Assembly (NCBI GenBank): GCA_031180825.1
Contig: JAPSLM010000008.1
Span: 186,001-250,000, forward strand
DNA from: Paenibacillus sp.
Lineage (GTDB): Bacteria; Bacillota; Bacilli; Paenibacillales; NBRC-103111
Reading direction: 5' to 3'
Length of the DNA: 64,000 nucleotides
Within the stretch, counting starts at the first letter, position 1. Every line of letters starts with the position of its first letter. The notes below the pieces were generated by a model. That model did no database searches, was not told the origin of the DNA, and saw only the letters and a program-made list of their open reading frames with translations. Position numbers and translations under genes: made by a program. Below are positions 27,008-36,135 of this stretch, one piece after another.

Positions 27008-28108
27008 ATGGACAACTTAATGAAAAACAACCGCATCATCTACGTCGATATGCTGCGGATCATCTCCATTCTTGCCGTAATCATCCTGCATATTACTGCG
27101 GATTTGCTGACCCGGACGAATGATTTCAATACAATATCCTGGTGGATCAGCAATGTGCTGAATTCGGTCGCCCGATTCGCGGTTCCCGTCTTTTTCATGA
27201 TCAGCGGGGCCATGATCCTCCGGACTGAAGTTACTTCCTACAGGGAGTTTTACAAGAAGCGCATCCTGCCGTTAACCGTTCCGCTCGTTAGCTGGTCGCT
27301 CATCTACGATGCCTACAACCAATACTTTATTTTGAAGAGCAGCTTGACGATCGTAGAGTTTTTTACCGATTTCGTCTACCGGCTCATCGTGGACCGCAAT
27401 TACATCCACCTATGGTTCTTGTATGCGATCATCGCCATCTATATCACGGTGCCCTTGGTCAGCCGGCTCGTAAAAGCTTGCTCGGAGAAGGAGCTGCGGT
27501 ATTATTTAACCCTTTGGTTTGCCATAAGCATTGTTTACCGTTTCATAACGGACATGGTGTTCCGGGTCGCCTCCGAAAGCCTCCATGTTCCGATCCTGAA
27601 CATCCCTTTGTTTATGGGCTATCTTGGTTATTTCATACTCGGCTACTATCTTTTCCATTACGAGCTGCCCGCGAAGGTGAAGTCGCTGTTGTTTAATGTC
27701 GGGGTCGCCTCTTTTTTCGTGACGCCGGTTGCGACTTATTTTACCTCCCTCTCCAGCGGGGTACTGGACGAAATGTTTTACGGCAATTATTCGATAACGA
27801 CGTTTTTCATGGCGGTCGGGCTGTTCCTGTACTTTTAAGAGAAGAACGCCGCCCTGGACGCAAAGCTGAATTACAAGCTGCAGAGGCTGATCGGCTCCGT
27901 AGCCAAGGCAAGCTTCAGTATTTACTTGATCCATCTTTTAGTGGAGCTGACGGTTTCCCGAAGGGTGGACAGCGAAGGATCCGCCCCGGAGACGTTCTTC
28001 ACGCTGCTGCTCAATCTCGGCATGGTGTTCGCCATCAGCTACATCGTCGTAAAACTATTAAATCTCAATAAATTCGTGACGCGCGTACTATTCGGCGGAA
28101 GAGGCTAA
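27008..28108 (+). pseudogene. Acyltransferase-3 family protein with internal stop codon
   Basis: The reading frame encodes an integral-membrane acyltransferase, YVDMLRIISILAVIILHI at the start with the family His, about ten helices, and SFSIYLIHLLVELTVSR near the end. TAA at 27836-27838 interrupts it after FLYF, and the same frame continues EKNAALDAKLNYKLQRLIGS to a stop at 28106. The interrupted gene would total about 366 codons, normal for the family. These enzymes O-acylate or export exopolysaccharides (IcaC-like). The next gene starts at the final stop (TAATG), so the full frame is the ancestral one. Confidence 0.8.
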
Positions 28109-29253
28109 TGCACATGAAAATCAGCATCTACACCAAGATTTTTATCGCCCTGCTGATCATAGGAATGGGAGTATATTTTTATGTCCTGCAGCAAAGAAGC
28201 GATCATAAGATCACTTCGGTCTATATCGTTCCGACCGGCGGCGGCATCGATCGGATCAACCTTTCGAATCCGCGTGTCGATATCGCCTTTATCGCTTTTG
28301 CGAAAATCGATAAAAACCGGCTTTATTTCCACACAGACCCTGCCGCCGATGCCGAAATCAAACAAAATATCAAGGCGCTAAGATCGAATAACCCCAAGGC
28401 GAATCTTGTGTTGGCCGTAGGCGGGTATGGAGCCGACGGCTTCTCGGACGCGAGTCTGGCGGAGAACCGCGGGCAATTCACGGACAATATCGTGGCTATG
28501 GTGAAAGAGCTGGACTTGGACGGTATCGACATCGACTGGGAGTACCCGGCTTCGGATGCATGGAACACGCAGAAATCCCGGCCCGAGGATACGCAGAACT
28601 TCACTCATCTCATGAAGGAGCTTCGGGAAAAGCTGAACCGGCTCCCGCATAAGAAACAAAAAAAATATTTGCTCACCTTCGCTGCAGGTACCCAAGACTG
28701 GTATTTCCGGAATGTCGAAGTCAAGAAGGTCGAGAATTATGTCGATTTTATCAACGTCATGAGCTACGACTTAACCGGACGCTGGTCGCAAACGACGGGC
28801 TTTAACTCCAATCTGTACGCCGACGCAGGCCGCAAATCGACGCATAGCGTAGACGCCGTCATCACGATGTATCTGGAGCACGGGATCGATGCGCGGAAGC
28901 TCCTGTTGGGTATCCCGGCTTACTCCTACGGCTGGGAAGAAGTCAAGAGCGAGGGCGACGGATTATTTGCGGAGGGCAAGCCAATCGACATTGACAAGGT
29001 GGACTTGAGCTACAAGACGCTCGAAACGGACTACATCGGCAAGAACGGCTTCAAGCGGTATTACGACGATCACGCCAAAGCCGCTTACCTGTACGACGGC
29101 AAGACGTTCATTTCGTACGAGGACAAGGAAGCTTTGCAGGCCAAAATCGCCTACATTTACCAAAAGGATTTGGCCGGTGCCATGGTGTGGGAATATTCGC
29201 AGGATGCGGAAAACGGACTGGTCACGTTTCTTTCGGAGCATTTGCAAAAATAG
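28108..29253 (+). CDS. Membrane-anchored GH18 glycosidase
   Basis: A 381-residue protein with one N-terminal membrane helix (about 8-27) and a GH18 barrel. The catalytic signature is LDGIDIDWEYP at about residues 136-146, with the acid Glu in WE. Other barrel strands are VLAVGGYG, INVMSYDLTG, LLLGIPAYSYGW and GAMVWEYSQD. The family hydrolyses N-acetylglucosamine polymers. The anchor would place it outside the membrane. ATG 28108 overlaps the preceding stop; ATG 28114 has better spacing. It probably trims the polymer made by the GT2 upstream. Confidence 0.88.
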   Translation: MHMKISIYTKIFIALLIIGMGVYFYVLQQRSDHKITSVYIVPTGGGIDRINLSNPRVDIAFIAFAKIDKNRLYFHTDPAADAEIKQNIKALRSNNPKANLVLAVGGYGADGFSDASLAENRGQFTDNIVAMVKELDLDGIDIDWEYPASDAWNTQKSRPEDTQNFTHLMKELREKLNRLPHKKQKKYLLTFAAGTQDWYFRNVEVKKVENYVDFINVMSYDLTGRWSQTTGFNSNLYADAGRKSTHSVDAVITMYLEHGIDARKLLLGIPAYSYGWEEVKSEGDGLFAEGKPIDIDKVDLSYKTLETDYIGKNGFKRYYDDHAKAAYLYDGKTFISYEDKEALQAKIAYIYQKDLAGAMVWEYSQDAENGLVTFLSEHLQK

Positions 29254-29273
29254 GGGAGATCGTTAGAATGACA

Positions 29274-29305
29274 AGCGCGCCTTCTCGTACAAATGATAAA
29301 GCGCG
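29274..29305. terminator. Hairpin between convergent genes
   Basis: AGCGCGC pairs with GCGCGCT across an 18-base loop between the GH18 gene and the convergent membrane-protein gene, followed by a moderately T-rich stretch. A weak terminator. Confidence 0.45.
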
Positions 29306-29311
29306 CTCCTT

Positions 29312-29974
29312 CTATTCCAAGTAATCTTTTCGATAGAACAGTAAGACCAAATAAACAAAAAATATGAAGAGGAACGGCAAAAAGGTGTAGTAAGTAAGTT
29401 GGTAGTCATATCCGGTACAAATAAAACTGAAAATCAAAAGCAAGCCGCTACAGATAAGACTTCCGAGAATATTCCGATTGATCCCGGTCCATTTCATCCT
29501 TCTCTGCATGTGACGGGAGATGAAAGTGAAGCCTCCATTTTTCTTTTTGATCATCCATGCTATTCCAAGTCCAAGGGAGAACGTAACCGCCTGCAGCATG
29601 AACGCCGGATTCGATGTAATATTATGGTAGTCTTCTAAAAAATAACCACAGCATATATTCAAGAAAAATATAACCAGTCCCTGAAGCAACATGTACATCA
29701 AACATCCGAAACATAACATAATCGAAGCATCGAACCAACGAATTCTATAAACAAATTTTAAGTATATGTATATGGCAAATATTTGAACCAACATGTCTAA
29801 TGCCGGCTGCATAAGAACCATTCGCGCCCAAAGAGAGAATACGGCAAGAACGAGCCCTAGACTGGTGACGGCCAAAAGACGATAGGATTGCCGATAACGG
29901 AAAGACACCATTATCATAACAAATATCGTAACCGTCTCAAGTGTGGAAAGTGCTATGGAAATGGCTAGTTCCAC
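29312..29974 (-). CDS. Six- or seven-helix membrane protein resembling a sensor-kinase input module
   Basis: A 220-residue, almost entirely hydrophobic protein with about seven helices and short polar loops, for example SLETVTIFVMIMVSFRYRQS-like start and FLPFLFIFFVYLVLLFYRKD at the end. Its layout resembles the membrane part of AgrC-type quorum-sensing kinases found in Paenibacillus, but the kinase domain is absent and the gene stands alone. Lower GC than its neighbours suggests a different history. Function unknown. Confidence 0.55.
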   Translation of the reverse strand: MELAISIALSTLETVTIFVMIMVSFRYRQSYRLLAVTSLGLVLAVFSLWARMVLMQPALDMLVQIFAIYIYLKFVYRIRWFDASIMLCFGCLMYMLLQGLVIFFLNICCGYFLEDYHNITSNPAFMLQAVTFSLGLGIAWMIKKKNGGFTFISRHMQRRMKWTGINRNILGSLICSGLLLIFSFICTGYDYQLTYYTFLPFLFIFFVYLVLLFYRKDYLE

Positions 29975-30079
29975 GTATGTTCCTCCCTTATCAAATTTTC
30001 ACGAGCTGCCCTATTCCTCTATTCCCAGCCCTTTTCCACCAGTCTTATTATTTCACCTCCTCCAGCATCCCCTTAATCT

Positions 30080-30874
30080 TTAAGACGGATTTCCGCTCCA
30101 AATGTTACGCAAAGTTTGCAAATCTTCGAGCGCCGCTCCGTACAATGCCTCGCGGTCTTCGTTCACGCGGACGCCTTCGGTGAATTCCATCGTAAAGGAG
30201 CCGCGGAAGCCCCTCCTTCTCATCAAAGCGAGCCGGTCTTTCACGAGCTCCGGCCGTCGGCTTAAGCGGATAAACCGGTTGTCCCCGTCGCGAAGCTGCA
30301 CGTGTGCATGGGTAATCGCGGACCCCAGTCGTTTGAACCAGTCTCCGAGTTCTCCCAAGCAATGGAACGGATGCACGATCGCTTGGAACGGCCCGTCCCC
30401 CAACCGGCGCAGCATTTCCGCGGCGGCATCGGGATGCTCCGTAACCGTCCCCGGGTGACACTCGCATAATACCCGGCAGTTTGCCGGCAGCAGCTCCGCC
30501 CAGCGCTTGACGTTGGCGATGTAAACCGGAAGCTGCGCCGGGTCCGCACCGAGATTGAATTTCACCGCCGGCGCACGAAGTCGTTTTACCAAAGCCGCAA
30601 TTTCATCACGCTTCTTCTCCGCCTGATCGCCATCCTCAAATCCGATATACGAATTCACGATCGCTACGCGACCCGAAGCCTCCAGCGCCGACTGCTCCCG
30701 TTCGTCCGCCAGCAGCGCATGATTTTCCCACAGCTCCAGCCCATCGAAGCCGTCCTTCCGAAACCGTTCCAGCCAATCGCCGACCGCATACGACGGCTTG
30801 CGCTCCGGCGCCCACCGGTTCCGTTCCAGCAAAATCGTGCCGATATACAGCTTGTTCTCGTAAGACTGTGCCAT
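30080..30874 (-). CDS. Sugar phosphate isomerase/epimerase (TIM-barrel)
   Basis: A 264-residue protein of the xylose-isomerase-like TIM-barrel family. Metal-ligand-type residues appear in FDGLELWENH, CECHPGTVTEH, IVHPFHCLGE and SFTMEFTEG. The family isomerises or epimerises sugars, inositols or hydroxypyruvate. ATG 30874 follows AAGGGGC. It lies downstream of an amidohydrolase and an oxidoreductase on the same strand, but a terminator separates it from them. Confidence 0.8.
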   Translation of the reverse strand: MAQSYENKLYIGTILLERNRWAPERKPSYAVGDWLERFRKDGFDGLELWENHALLADEREQSALEASGRVAIVNSYIGFEDGDQAEKKRDEIAALVKRLRAPAVKFNLGADPAQLPVYIANVKRWAELLPANCRVLCECHPGTVTEHPDAAAEMLRRLGDGPFQAIVHPFHCLGELGDWFKRLGSAITHAHVQLRDGDNRFIRLSRRPELVKDRLALMRRRGFRGSFTMEFTEGVRVNEDREALYGAALEDLQTLRNIWSGNPS

Positions 30875-30974
30875 ACGGGCAGCCCCTTCCGTTTCGAAAT
30901 ATCTTCAAGGAAGCATAGCCCACGCACAGGCTTTCGTCAAGAATGCCATGCCTTCGCCGCCGGCAGCCGCCTAT

Positions 30975-31010
30975 AAAAAAAAGAGACCGCGCCATAGGAA
31001 GCGCGTCTCT
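30975..31010 (-). terminator. Intrinsic terminator after the amidohydrolase
   Basis: On the minus strand AGAGACGCGC pairs with GCGCGGTCTCT and is followed by eight T residues. Confidence 0.88.
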
Positions 31011-31030
31011 TCTACGCTATCACTGCGTTC

Positions 31031-31888
31031 TTACGATCCGCTTAACGACAAATGCTCCAGCTTGTAAAATCGAAGGGCGTTTCCGCCAAACACGGCTTCC
31101 TTCTCCGCTTCCCCAAGCCCCTCGGGAAGCGCACCCTCCATCAGCTCCACGACCTGATCGTAGCTTGCCGCCAGCAGACAGACGGGCCAATCGCTGCCGA
31201 ACATGACCCGGTCCGTGCCAAATACGGACACTACGTGCCTTACGTACCGGACGAATTCCTCCGGCTTCCAATTCCGGTGGTCCGCCTCCGTGACCATCCC
31301 CGACAATTTACAGTACAGCCGGGGGTGGGATGCAGCGGCTTCCGCCAGAAGACCGCTCCATGGCTCCCATTCGCCTGCGGCGATGTGCGGCTTCGCGATA
31401 TGATCGATCACCGCCCGCAAATTCGGCGTCTGTTCCAGCAGCGTGAGCACCGCCGGCAGCTGATGCGATTTCAACAGCAGGTCCACCGGAAAGTCTTCCT
31501 CGGCAAAAAATCGCATCGCCTCGACGATGTGCGGCCGAAGCATGTCTTCCGCCCGTTCCATCTCCTGAATCATGGTCCGAAATCCGACGAACGCCGGGTG
31601 CTTCTTAAAATGCCAATACTGCTCCCGGTAATCCGGGCGTTCCAGATCGATCCAGCCGACGACCCCTGCAATACGTTCGGATCGCCCGGCCAGCTCCAGC
31701 ATATATTCCGTGTCCGACAACGCAGGCGCCGCTTGAACGGCAATCGTCCGGTCAATGCTGTTCGCTGCCAGATGAGCTTCCAAATCTCGCGGCTCGTAAT
31801 CCCGGTACAACACGCCCATCTCCGGCGTAATCCAGCCGTAATCTCCCCGTTCCAGCTTCCAATAATGCTGGTGCGCATCGATTCTCAC
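31031..31888 (-). CDS. Amidohydrolase-2 family lactonase (L-fuconolactonase-like)
   Basis: A 285-residue COG3618 metal-dependent hydrolase that opens sugar lactones. It has RIDAHQHYW at the N-terminus (metal His pair), GVVGWIDLERPD, VIDHIAKPHI, CKLSGMVTEADHRNW and the end motif MFGSDWPVC. The start is GTG 31888 after AGGGGG. Together with the adjacent Gfo/Idh dehydrogenase (dehydrogenase then lactonase) it suggests oxidative degradation of a deoxy sugar such as fucose or rhamnose; this is inferred. Confidence 0.82.
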   Translation of the reverse strand: MRIDAHQHYWKLERGDYGWITPEMGVLYRDYEPRDLEAHLAANSIDRTIAVQAAPALSDTEYMLELAGRSERIAGVVGWIDLERPDYREQYWHFKKHPAFVGFRTMIQEMERAEDMLRPHIVEAMRFFAEEDFPVDLLLKSHQLPAVLTLLEQTPNLRAVIDHIAKPHIAAGEWEPWSGLLAEAAASHPRLYCKLSGMVTEADHRNWKPEEFVRYVRHVVSVFGTDRVMFGSDWPVCLLAASYDQVVELMEGALPEGLGEAEKEAVFGGNALRFYKLEHLSLSGS

Positions 31889-31953
31889 CTTAGTTCCCCC
31901 TTAAGCATGCTGCAATTTATCTGTAGTACATCGCCCTTATTCCCGTCTTCATT

Positions 31954-32919
31954 TTATATGCGGTGCAGCCGAATATCCAGAACCCGGCCTTCGCGGCTTG
32001 ATTCCGCCGCATAATGCACCAGTCCTTGCGTCCGAAGGTAATCGCGTCCGCTCGTTTCGCTTTCCCGGCCTTCGCGCAGCGAATCCAGAAACTCGGTGAG
32101 CGCATCCGTGGCCACAACGTCGTCGTAATCGTCGAAGCGGGTGACGCTGCCGTCCTTGAACAGAAGCAGCTCCTTATTTCTCACTTCGATGACGCCCGCC
32201 GTCCCTTCGATCCGCCAATTCCCGCCCCATTCAGTCGGTTCGCCCCGGGACGTAATCGAGCCGGTATAGCTTGCCGCGATCCCGTCCTCCATCTCCAGAA
32301 ACGCGTACAGGCCGAGATTCGCCGGCTCCGCGCTCCAGCTGCCGACCGGATTGAAATTCCGGGCGAACATCCGGAGACCCTCCTTCCCGGTCAAATAGCG
32401 CATCAGATCAAAATGGTGAACCGCGATATCGTCCAGCAGGCTGACGGCATAGTTGCGCTGCGTGTGGTGATACCGGTAAAACTGAACGTCGATGACCGAA
32501 ATCCGGCCGATCGTTCCGGCCTCGAGCAGCGCTTTCAGCTTCCGCATGTACGGGAATCGGCGGTAGTTCTCCGCGATCATGAACGGAATCCTCTCCTTCA
32601 CCGACCGCTCCACGATCTGTATCGATTCGTTATAATCAAAAGCGATCGGCTTCTCGCACAGCACCGGCAGCCCGAGATCGAACACCCGGTTGTTGATGGC
32701 GGTATGCACATGGGGCGGCGTCACATTGACGAAAATATCCGGCTTCTCCGCTGCAAGCGCTTCCTCCAGCGAAGTATAAAAAGGCGTCTCGTCCGCGCCG
32801 AGCTTCTCCTTCATCGCCGGATTAGGCTCGACGACCGCGACTTCGATCCCACTGTGCTGCCTTAGCTTTTTATACATGCCGAACCCGGCAACTCCCAAAC
32901 CCGCCAACAGTGCTTTCAT
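31954..32919 (-). CDS. Gfo/Idh/MocA-family oxidoreductase
   Basis: A 321-residue NAD(P)-dependent sugar dehydrogenase. The Rossmann region is KALLAGLGVAGFGMYKKLRQ at the start; the family EKP motif appears in VLCEKPIAFDY at about residue 92, and the DDIAVHHFDLMRYL segment carries the catalytic-type His. I choose ATG 32919, after GGAGG, over upstream in-frame ATG codons because the Rossmann fold begins there. It probably forms an operon with the lactonase 65 bases downstream. Confidence 0.82.
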   Translation of the reverse strand: MKALLAGLGVAGFGMYKKLRQHSGIEVAVVEPNPAMKEKLGADETPFYTSLEEALAAEKPDIFVNVTPPHVHTAINNRVFDLGLPVLCEKPIAFDYNESIQIVERSVKERIPFMIAENYRRFPYMRKLKALLEAGTIGRISVIDVQFYRYHHTQRNYAVSLLDDIAVHHFDLMRYLTGKEGLRMFARNFNPVGSWSAEPANLGLYAFLEMEDGIAASYTGSITSRGEPTEWGGNWRIEGTAGVIEVRNKELLLFKDGSVTRFDDYDDVVATDALTEFLDSLREGRESETSGRDYLRTQGLVHYAAESSREGRVLDIRLHRI

Positions 32920-33038
32920 AGGCTGACGAACCTCCGCTTCGATGGTTTGTCGCAAAACATCCGCTAAATTGATTCCCATTCTAACGCAACGTTTTTTAAT
33001 TGTATAGATCAAGATCCGACAAAGCCGTGCAATAATGA

Positions 33039-33072
33039 ACAAGCCTCCTTCCCGCTTAGGAAGAAGGCTTGT
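33039..33072 (-). terminator. Hairpin at the end of the fetB-like gene
   Basis: ACAAGCCT-C-CTTCC pairs with GGAAG-A-AGGCTTGT immediately after the permease stop. The U-tract is weak. Confidence 0.6.
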
Positions 33073-33073
33073 C

Positions 33074-33826
33074 CTATCCGCCCGGCCGCAAGCGGCCGTC
33101 GCGGGTAAACCACAGCTTGTAGCTGATCAGCCCAAGCAGCATTCCCGTAATCGCTGCCGAGGAGGAAAGCACGAACATGATCAATATTTGGTACCGCACC
33201 GCTTCGACCGGATTGGCTCCCGCCACGATCATCCCGGTCATCATGCCCGGTAGCTGAACGAGGCCGACCGTCTTCATCCCGTCGATCGTCGGGATCATGC
33301 TGGACTTGATCGAGCGCTTGAGCGACTGCTGAATCGCCTGCCGCAGCGTCGCGCCGAGCGCCAGCAAAGCTTCGATCTCGCCCCGGGAGGCCTCCAGCTC
33401 CCGCTTCATCTGGTTCAGGAGCAAGCCGGAGACGATCATCGCGCTGCCGATCGTAATCCCGCTGATCGGGATGATATACTGCGGCGTCGGCTGAATAATG
33501 CCGAAGCCGAGCAGCAGCGTCATCGTGATCGCTTCCGTTGCCGTTATCGCAACGGCAATGCGCAGCCGGATGCCGGCGACGCCCTTGGCACGCTGTCCGG
33601 CGTTCCACGAGGCGACCGCAATCATCACGCCGATGATCAGTACCATGAACCAGGGGCGGTCCGTATGGAAGACGAATTGCAGCACATACCCGACGAGCAG
33701 CAGCTGCACCGCGGACCGGATGGTGCCGATCGCCACGTCCTTCTCCAGGCCAAGCTTCTGCCAGACAGAGACAAGCATGGTCACGACGACGAACACCAGC
33801 GTGCTGATTAGCGCCAGGTTGGACAT
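33074..33826 (-). CDS. fetB: FetB-like iron-export ABC permease
   Basis: A 250-residue integral-membrane protein of the FetB/YbbM (UPF0014) family with about seven helices. Conserved segments include GTIRSAVQLLLVGYVLQ, IPISGITIGSAMIVSGLLLN and LVQLPGMMTGMIVAGANPVEAVRYQI. FetAB exports iron and protects against peroxide stress in E. coli. ATG 33826 follows AAGGAGGATG and lies inside the end of fetA, so the two are translationally coupled. Confidence 0.9.
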   Translation of the reverse strand: MSNLALISTLVFVVVTMLVSVWQKLGLEKDVAIGTIRSAVQLLLVGYVLQFVFHTDRPWFMVLIIGVMIAVASWNAGQRAKGVAGIRLRIAVAITATEAITMTLLLGFGIIQPTPQYIIPISGITIGSAMIVSGLLLNQMKRELEASRGEIEALLALGATLRQAIQQSLKRSIKSSMIPTIDGMKTVGLVQLPGMMTGMIVAGANPVEAVRYQILIMFVLSSSAAITGMLLGLISYKLWFTRDGRLRPGG

Positions 33827-34590
33827 TCCGCATCCTCCTTCCCGGCGGCGGCCGCAACGGATAACGCTGCCGCGAACCGGCGGCCGGGCTCCGTTTCCGG
33901 CGCATGAAAAAAATCCCGTGTCTCCCGGTTCTCCAGCAGCGTCCCCTCGGCCATAAACCATACGCGCCGGCTGACGCTGCGCGCCTGCTCCAGATCGTGC
34001 GTTACCCACAGCTGTGCGGTCCCTTCCCGCTCGTTCCATTCCCGCAGCAGCCGCTCGGCTGCCGTCCGGCTGTGCGGGTCCAAGGATGCGGTGACTTCGT
34101 CCAGCAGCAGAACGTCCGGCCGAAGCAGCAGCGAGCGGACCAGGGCGAGCCGCTGCTTTTCGCCGCCCGACAGCTCTCCTGCAGGCTTGCTCCAAGCCAT
34201 CCCGCCGAGACCGAGCGCTTCCATGCAGCGGGCGGCGAGCGGACGGTCGAACGGGCGGCGGTGCAGGCGGCTGACCGTGGACAGATTATCCTCCACGGTA
34301 CCTGGCAGCATGACGGCCTGTTGGGCGACGTAAGCTACCTTCGTCCGCCACTCCTGCGGCTTCCATGCGGAAGCCGGCTTGCCGCCCAGCCGCAGCTCGC
34401 CTTCATCAGCGGCGTCCAGCCATGCGAGGATGCGCAGCAGCGTGCTTTTGCCCTGCCCGGAAGCGCCAAGCAGCGCGACCATGCCGCCTTCCTCCAGCTC
34501 GGCCGTCATGCCGCTGAATAACGCAGCGCTTCCTTCACCGCCCCGCTGCCGGTATTTCGCAAGCTTTTCCATCGTTAATACGGATGCCAA
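33808..34590 (-). CDS. fetA: FetA-like ABC ATPase
   Basis: A 260-residue ATP-binding subunit. Walker A is GASGQGKST (about 42-50), the signature is LSGGEKQRLALVRSL and Walker B is DVLLLDEVTAS, with WVTHDLEQA as the H-loop. Its partner is the FetB-like permease with which it overlaps by 19 bases. The start is TTG 34590 after AGGGGG; ATG 34572 is an alternative. It lies 27 bases after a CDF exporter gene, so all three probably form a metal-efflux operon. Confidence 0.88.
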   Translation of the reverse strand: MASVLTMEKLAKYRQRGGEGSAALFSGMTAELEEGGMVALLGASGQGKSTLLRILAWLDAADEGELRLGGKPASAWKPQEWRTKVAYVAQQAVMLPGTVEDNLSTVSRLHRRPFDRPLAARCMEALGLGGMAWSKPAGELSGGEKQRLALVRSLLLRPDVLLLDEVTASLDPHSRTAAERLLREWNEREGTAQLWVTHDLEQARSVSRRVWFMAEGTLLENRETRDFFHAPETEPGRRFAAALSVAAAAGKEDAECPTWR

Positions 34591-34617
34591 TCGCGAGCGC
34601 CCCCTTTTTCAAAAAGC

Positions 34618-35508
34618 TTATTCGTACCATGGATTCAAATGGATGAGCACTTCGTCGACATCGCCATGCCGCTCCATAATGGCCCGCTTGATTTGCCGGG
34701 AAATATCGTGTCCTTCCTGAACCGTAAGCTCGCCCGGAATGCTGACCCGCAGATCGACCAAAATATAATGCCCGTGCTCTCTCGCCCGAAGCCGGTCGAT
34801 CCGCTTCACCTGCGGAATCGTTAAGATGAGGGCTGCATATTCGCCCAGCTTCTCCGGCTTCACCGCTTTTTCCATCAGCACGTCAAACGCTTCCTGCCCC
34901 ATCGAATAAGCCAGCTTCAGCACGAGAATCGATACGATAATACCGGCGAGCGGGTCGCCATAGGCCAAGTACGGAATGCTCCAAGCCTCCCCGAGCATGG
35001 CAAGCGAGATACCTGCGACGGCGGCAAGCGACGTGTACACGTCGGCCAGATGGTCGTAAGCCGTGGCGATGAGTCCTTTGCTGTTCGTCCGTCTGCCGAT
35101 CCGGATCGTGTACATATACAAGGCTTGCTTCCAGATCAAAGAAACCAAGGCAGCGATCAGCGCCAGTATGCTGGCTTCCGCCGGTTCCTCGAACAGCGCG
35201 GCAGCGGCGTGATAGCCGATGAACAAGGCGGCGAGCGCCAGCACGATGGCCACGAAGGCGGAGCCGAGCACCTCGGCTTTGCCGTGTCCGTACGGGTGAT
35301 CCTCGTCCGCCGGACGTTTGGAAATCCGCATCGAGCTTAATGCCGCAGCCGTCGCAATGACGTCGCCCGCATTGTGCACGCCGTCCGCAAGCAGCACTTG
35401 GCTGCCGGATAGAAAGCCGACGGTCAGCTTGAGCAGCGTCAGAACAATATTGCTGATCAGGCTGATCCACACCGCCGCAATGGAAGCATTGTTCCCCTTA
35501 CTCATCAT
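34618..35508 (-). CDS. Cation diffusion facilitator (metal efflux)
   Basis: A 296-residue CDF transporter with six helices and a C-terminal cytoplasmic metal-sensing domain. The transport-site Asp/His pairs appear as LLADGVHNAGDV (helix 2) and AYDHLADVYT (helix 5); DHPYGHGKAE is the family loop. It exchanges cytoplasmic divalent metal (Zn, Fe, Mn or Co) for protons. Its linkage to fetAB downstream favours iron or a related transition metal, which is inferred. ATG 35508 follows GGGGGT. Confidence 0.9.
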   Translation of the reverse strand: MMSKGNNASIAAVWISLISNIVLTLLKLTVGFLSGSQVLLADGVHNAGDVIATAAALSSMRISKRPADEDHPYGHGKAEVLGSAFVAIVLALAALFIGYHAAAALFEEPAEASILALIAALVSLIWKQALYMYTIRIGRRTNSKGLIATAYDHLADVYTSLAAVAGISLAMLGEAWSIPYLAYGDPLAGIIVSILVLKLAYSMGQEAFDVLMEKAVKPEKLGEYAALILTIPQVKRIDRLRAREHGHYILVDLRVSIPGELTVQEGHDISRQIKRAIMERHGDVDEVLIHLNPWYE

Positions 35509-35540
35509 TTATGACCCCCGCCAGAACTTTTTCCCATAGG

Positions 35541-35575
35541 AAACAAAAAACCCCCGGCCGTCCGGCCAAGGGTTG
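35541..35575 (-). terminator. Intrinsic terminator after the ferredoxin gene
   Basis: On the minus strand AACCCTTGGCCG pairs with CGGCCGGGGGTT, followed by TTTTTTG. It separates the ferredoxin gene from the CDF-fetAB operon. Confidence 0.85.
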
Positions 35576-35692
35576 GAAAAGCTTTTTTATGAGGCAAAAC
35601 CGTCCTATGCAGAATCATAACCATCACCACGCTCAAAAAATAACATCGACCATTATAGCACGGAATCCGGAAGGTTGCAAAAACGCTGCATA

Positions 35693-36067
35693 TCAGCCGG
35701 CCGAGGGCTGCGGTTTGTTCGTTCCTTCGGCCCCCCGCGTCGTCGCGACGAATTCTTCCTGATACGTATAGAGAACCTGCTCCCGGATCGGGCGTCCGCC
35801 GAGCAAATGATCCCTCACCAGCTCCCGTCCCAGCTCGGGGGTCATTTCTTTGTACCAGACGCCCTCCGGATAGACGATAACGATACAAGCGTCTTCGCAC
35901 CGTCCGTTGCATCGCGTTCTTGTCGTGTGAACGATGGCGTCCGCCTGCTGCCGGGCAATCTCCTCGCGGATCGCCTTGGTCACTTCCTCGCCTTGCTGTT
36001 TCATACAGCTTCCGCCGTTGCAGATAAACACATGGTGGCGTGTACCGGACAAATTCCATGTCGTCAT
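35693..36067 (-). CDS. (2Fe-2S) thioredoxin-like ferredoxin, cobalamin-controlled
   Basis: A 124-residue COG3411-type ferredoxin. Cluster-ligand cysteines are in FICNGGSC (C16, C21) and CNGRCEDAC; the end GVWYKEMTPELGRELVRDHL is typical. ATG 36067 follows AAAGGAGGAGG. A cobalamin riboswitch with a terminator lies directly upstream, so expression should fall when B12 is plentiful. In Bacillus megaterium a small iron-sulfur protein (CbiW) sits in the B12 operon, so a role in corrin chemistry is plausible but inferred. Confidence 0.82.
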   Translation of the reverse strand: MTTWNLSGTRHHVFICNGGSCMKQQGEEVTKAIREEIARQQADAIVHTTRTRCNGRCEDACIVIVYPEGVWYKEMTPELGRELVRDHLLGGRPIREQVLYTYQEEFVATTRGAEGTNKPQPSAG

Positions 36068-36090
36068 CTTCCCGCCTCCTCCTTTTCATA

Positions 36091-36135
36091 AAAAGAAAAG
36101 GAGCATTCCAACCCTGTCGGTTAGAAATACTCCTT
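36091..36135 (-). terminator. Terminator of the cobalamin riboswitch expression platform
   Basis: AAGGAGTATT pairs with AATGCTCCTT on the minus strand and is followed by TTCTTTTT. It stands between the aptamer and the ferredoxin start. Confidence 0.8.
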
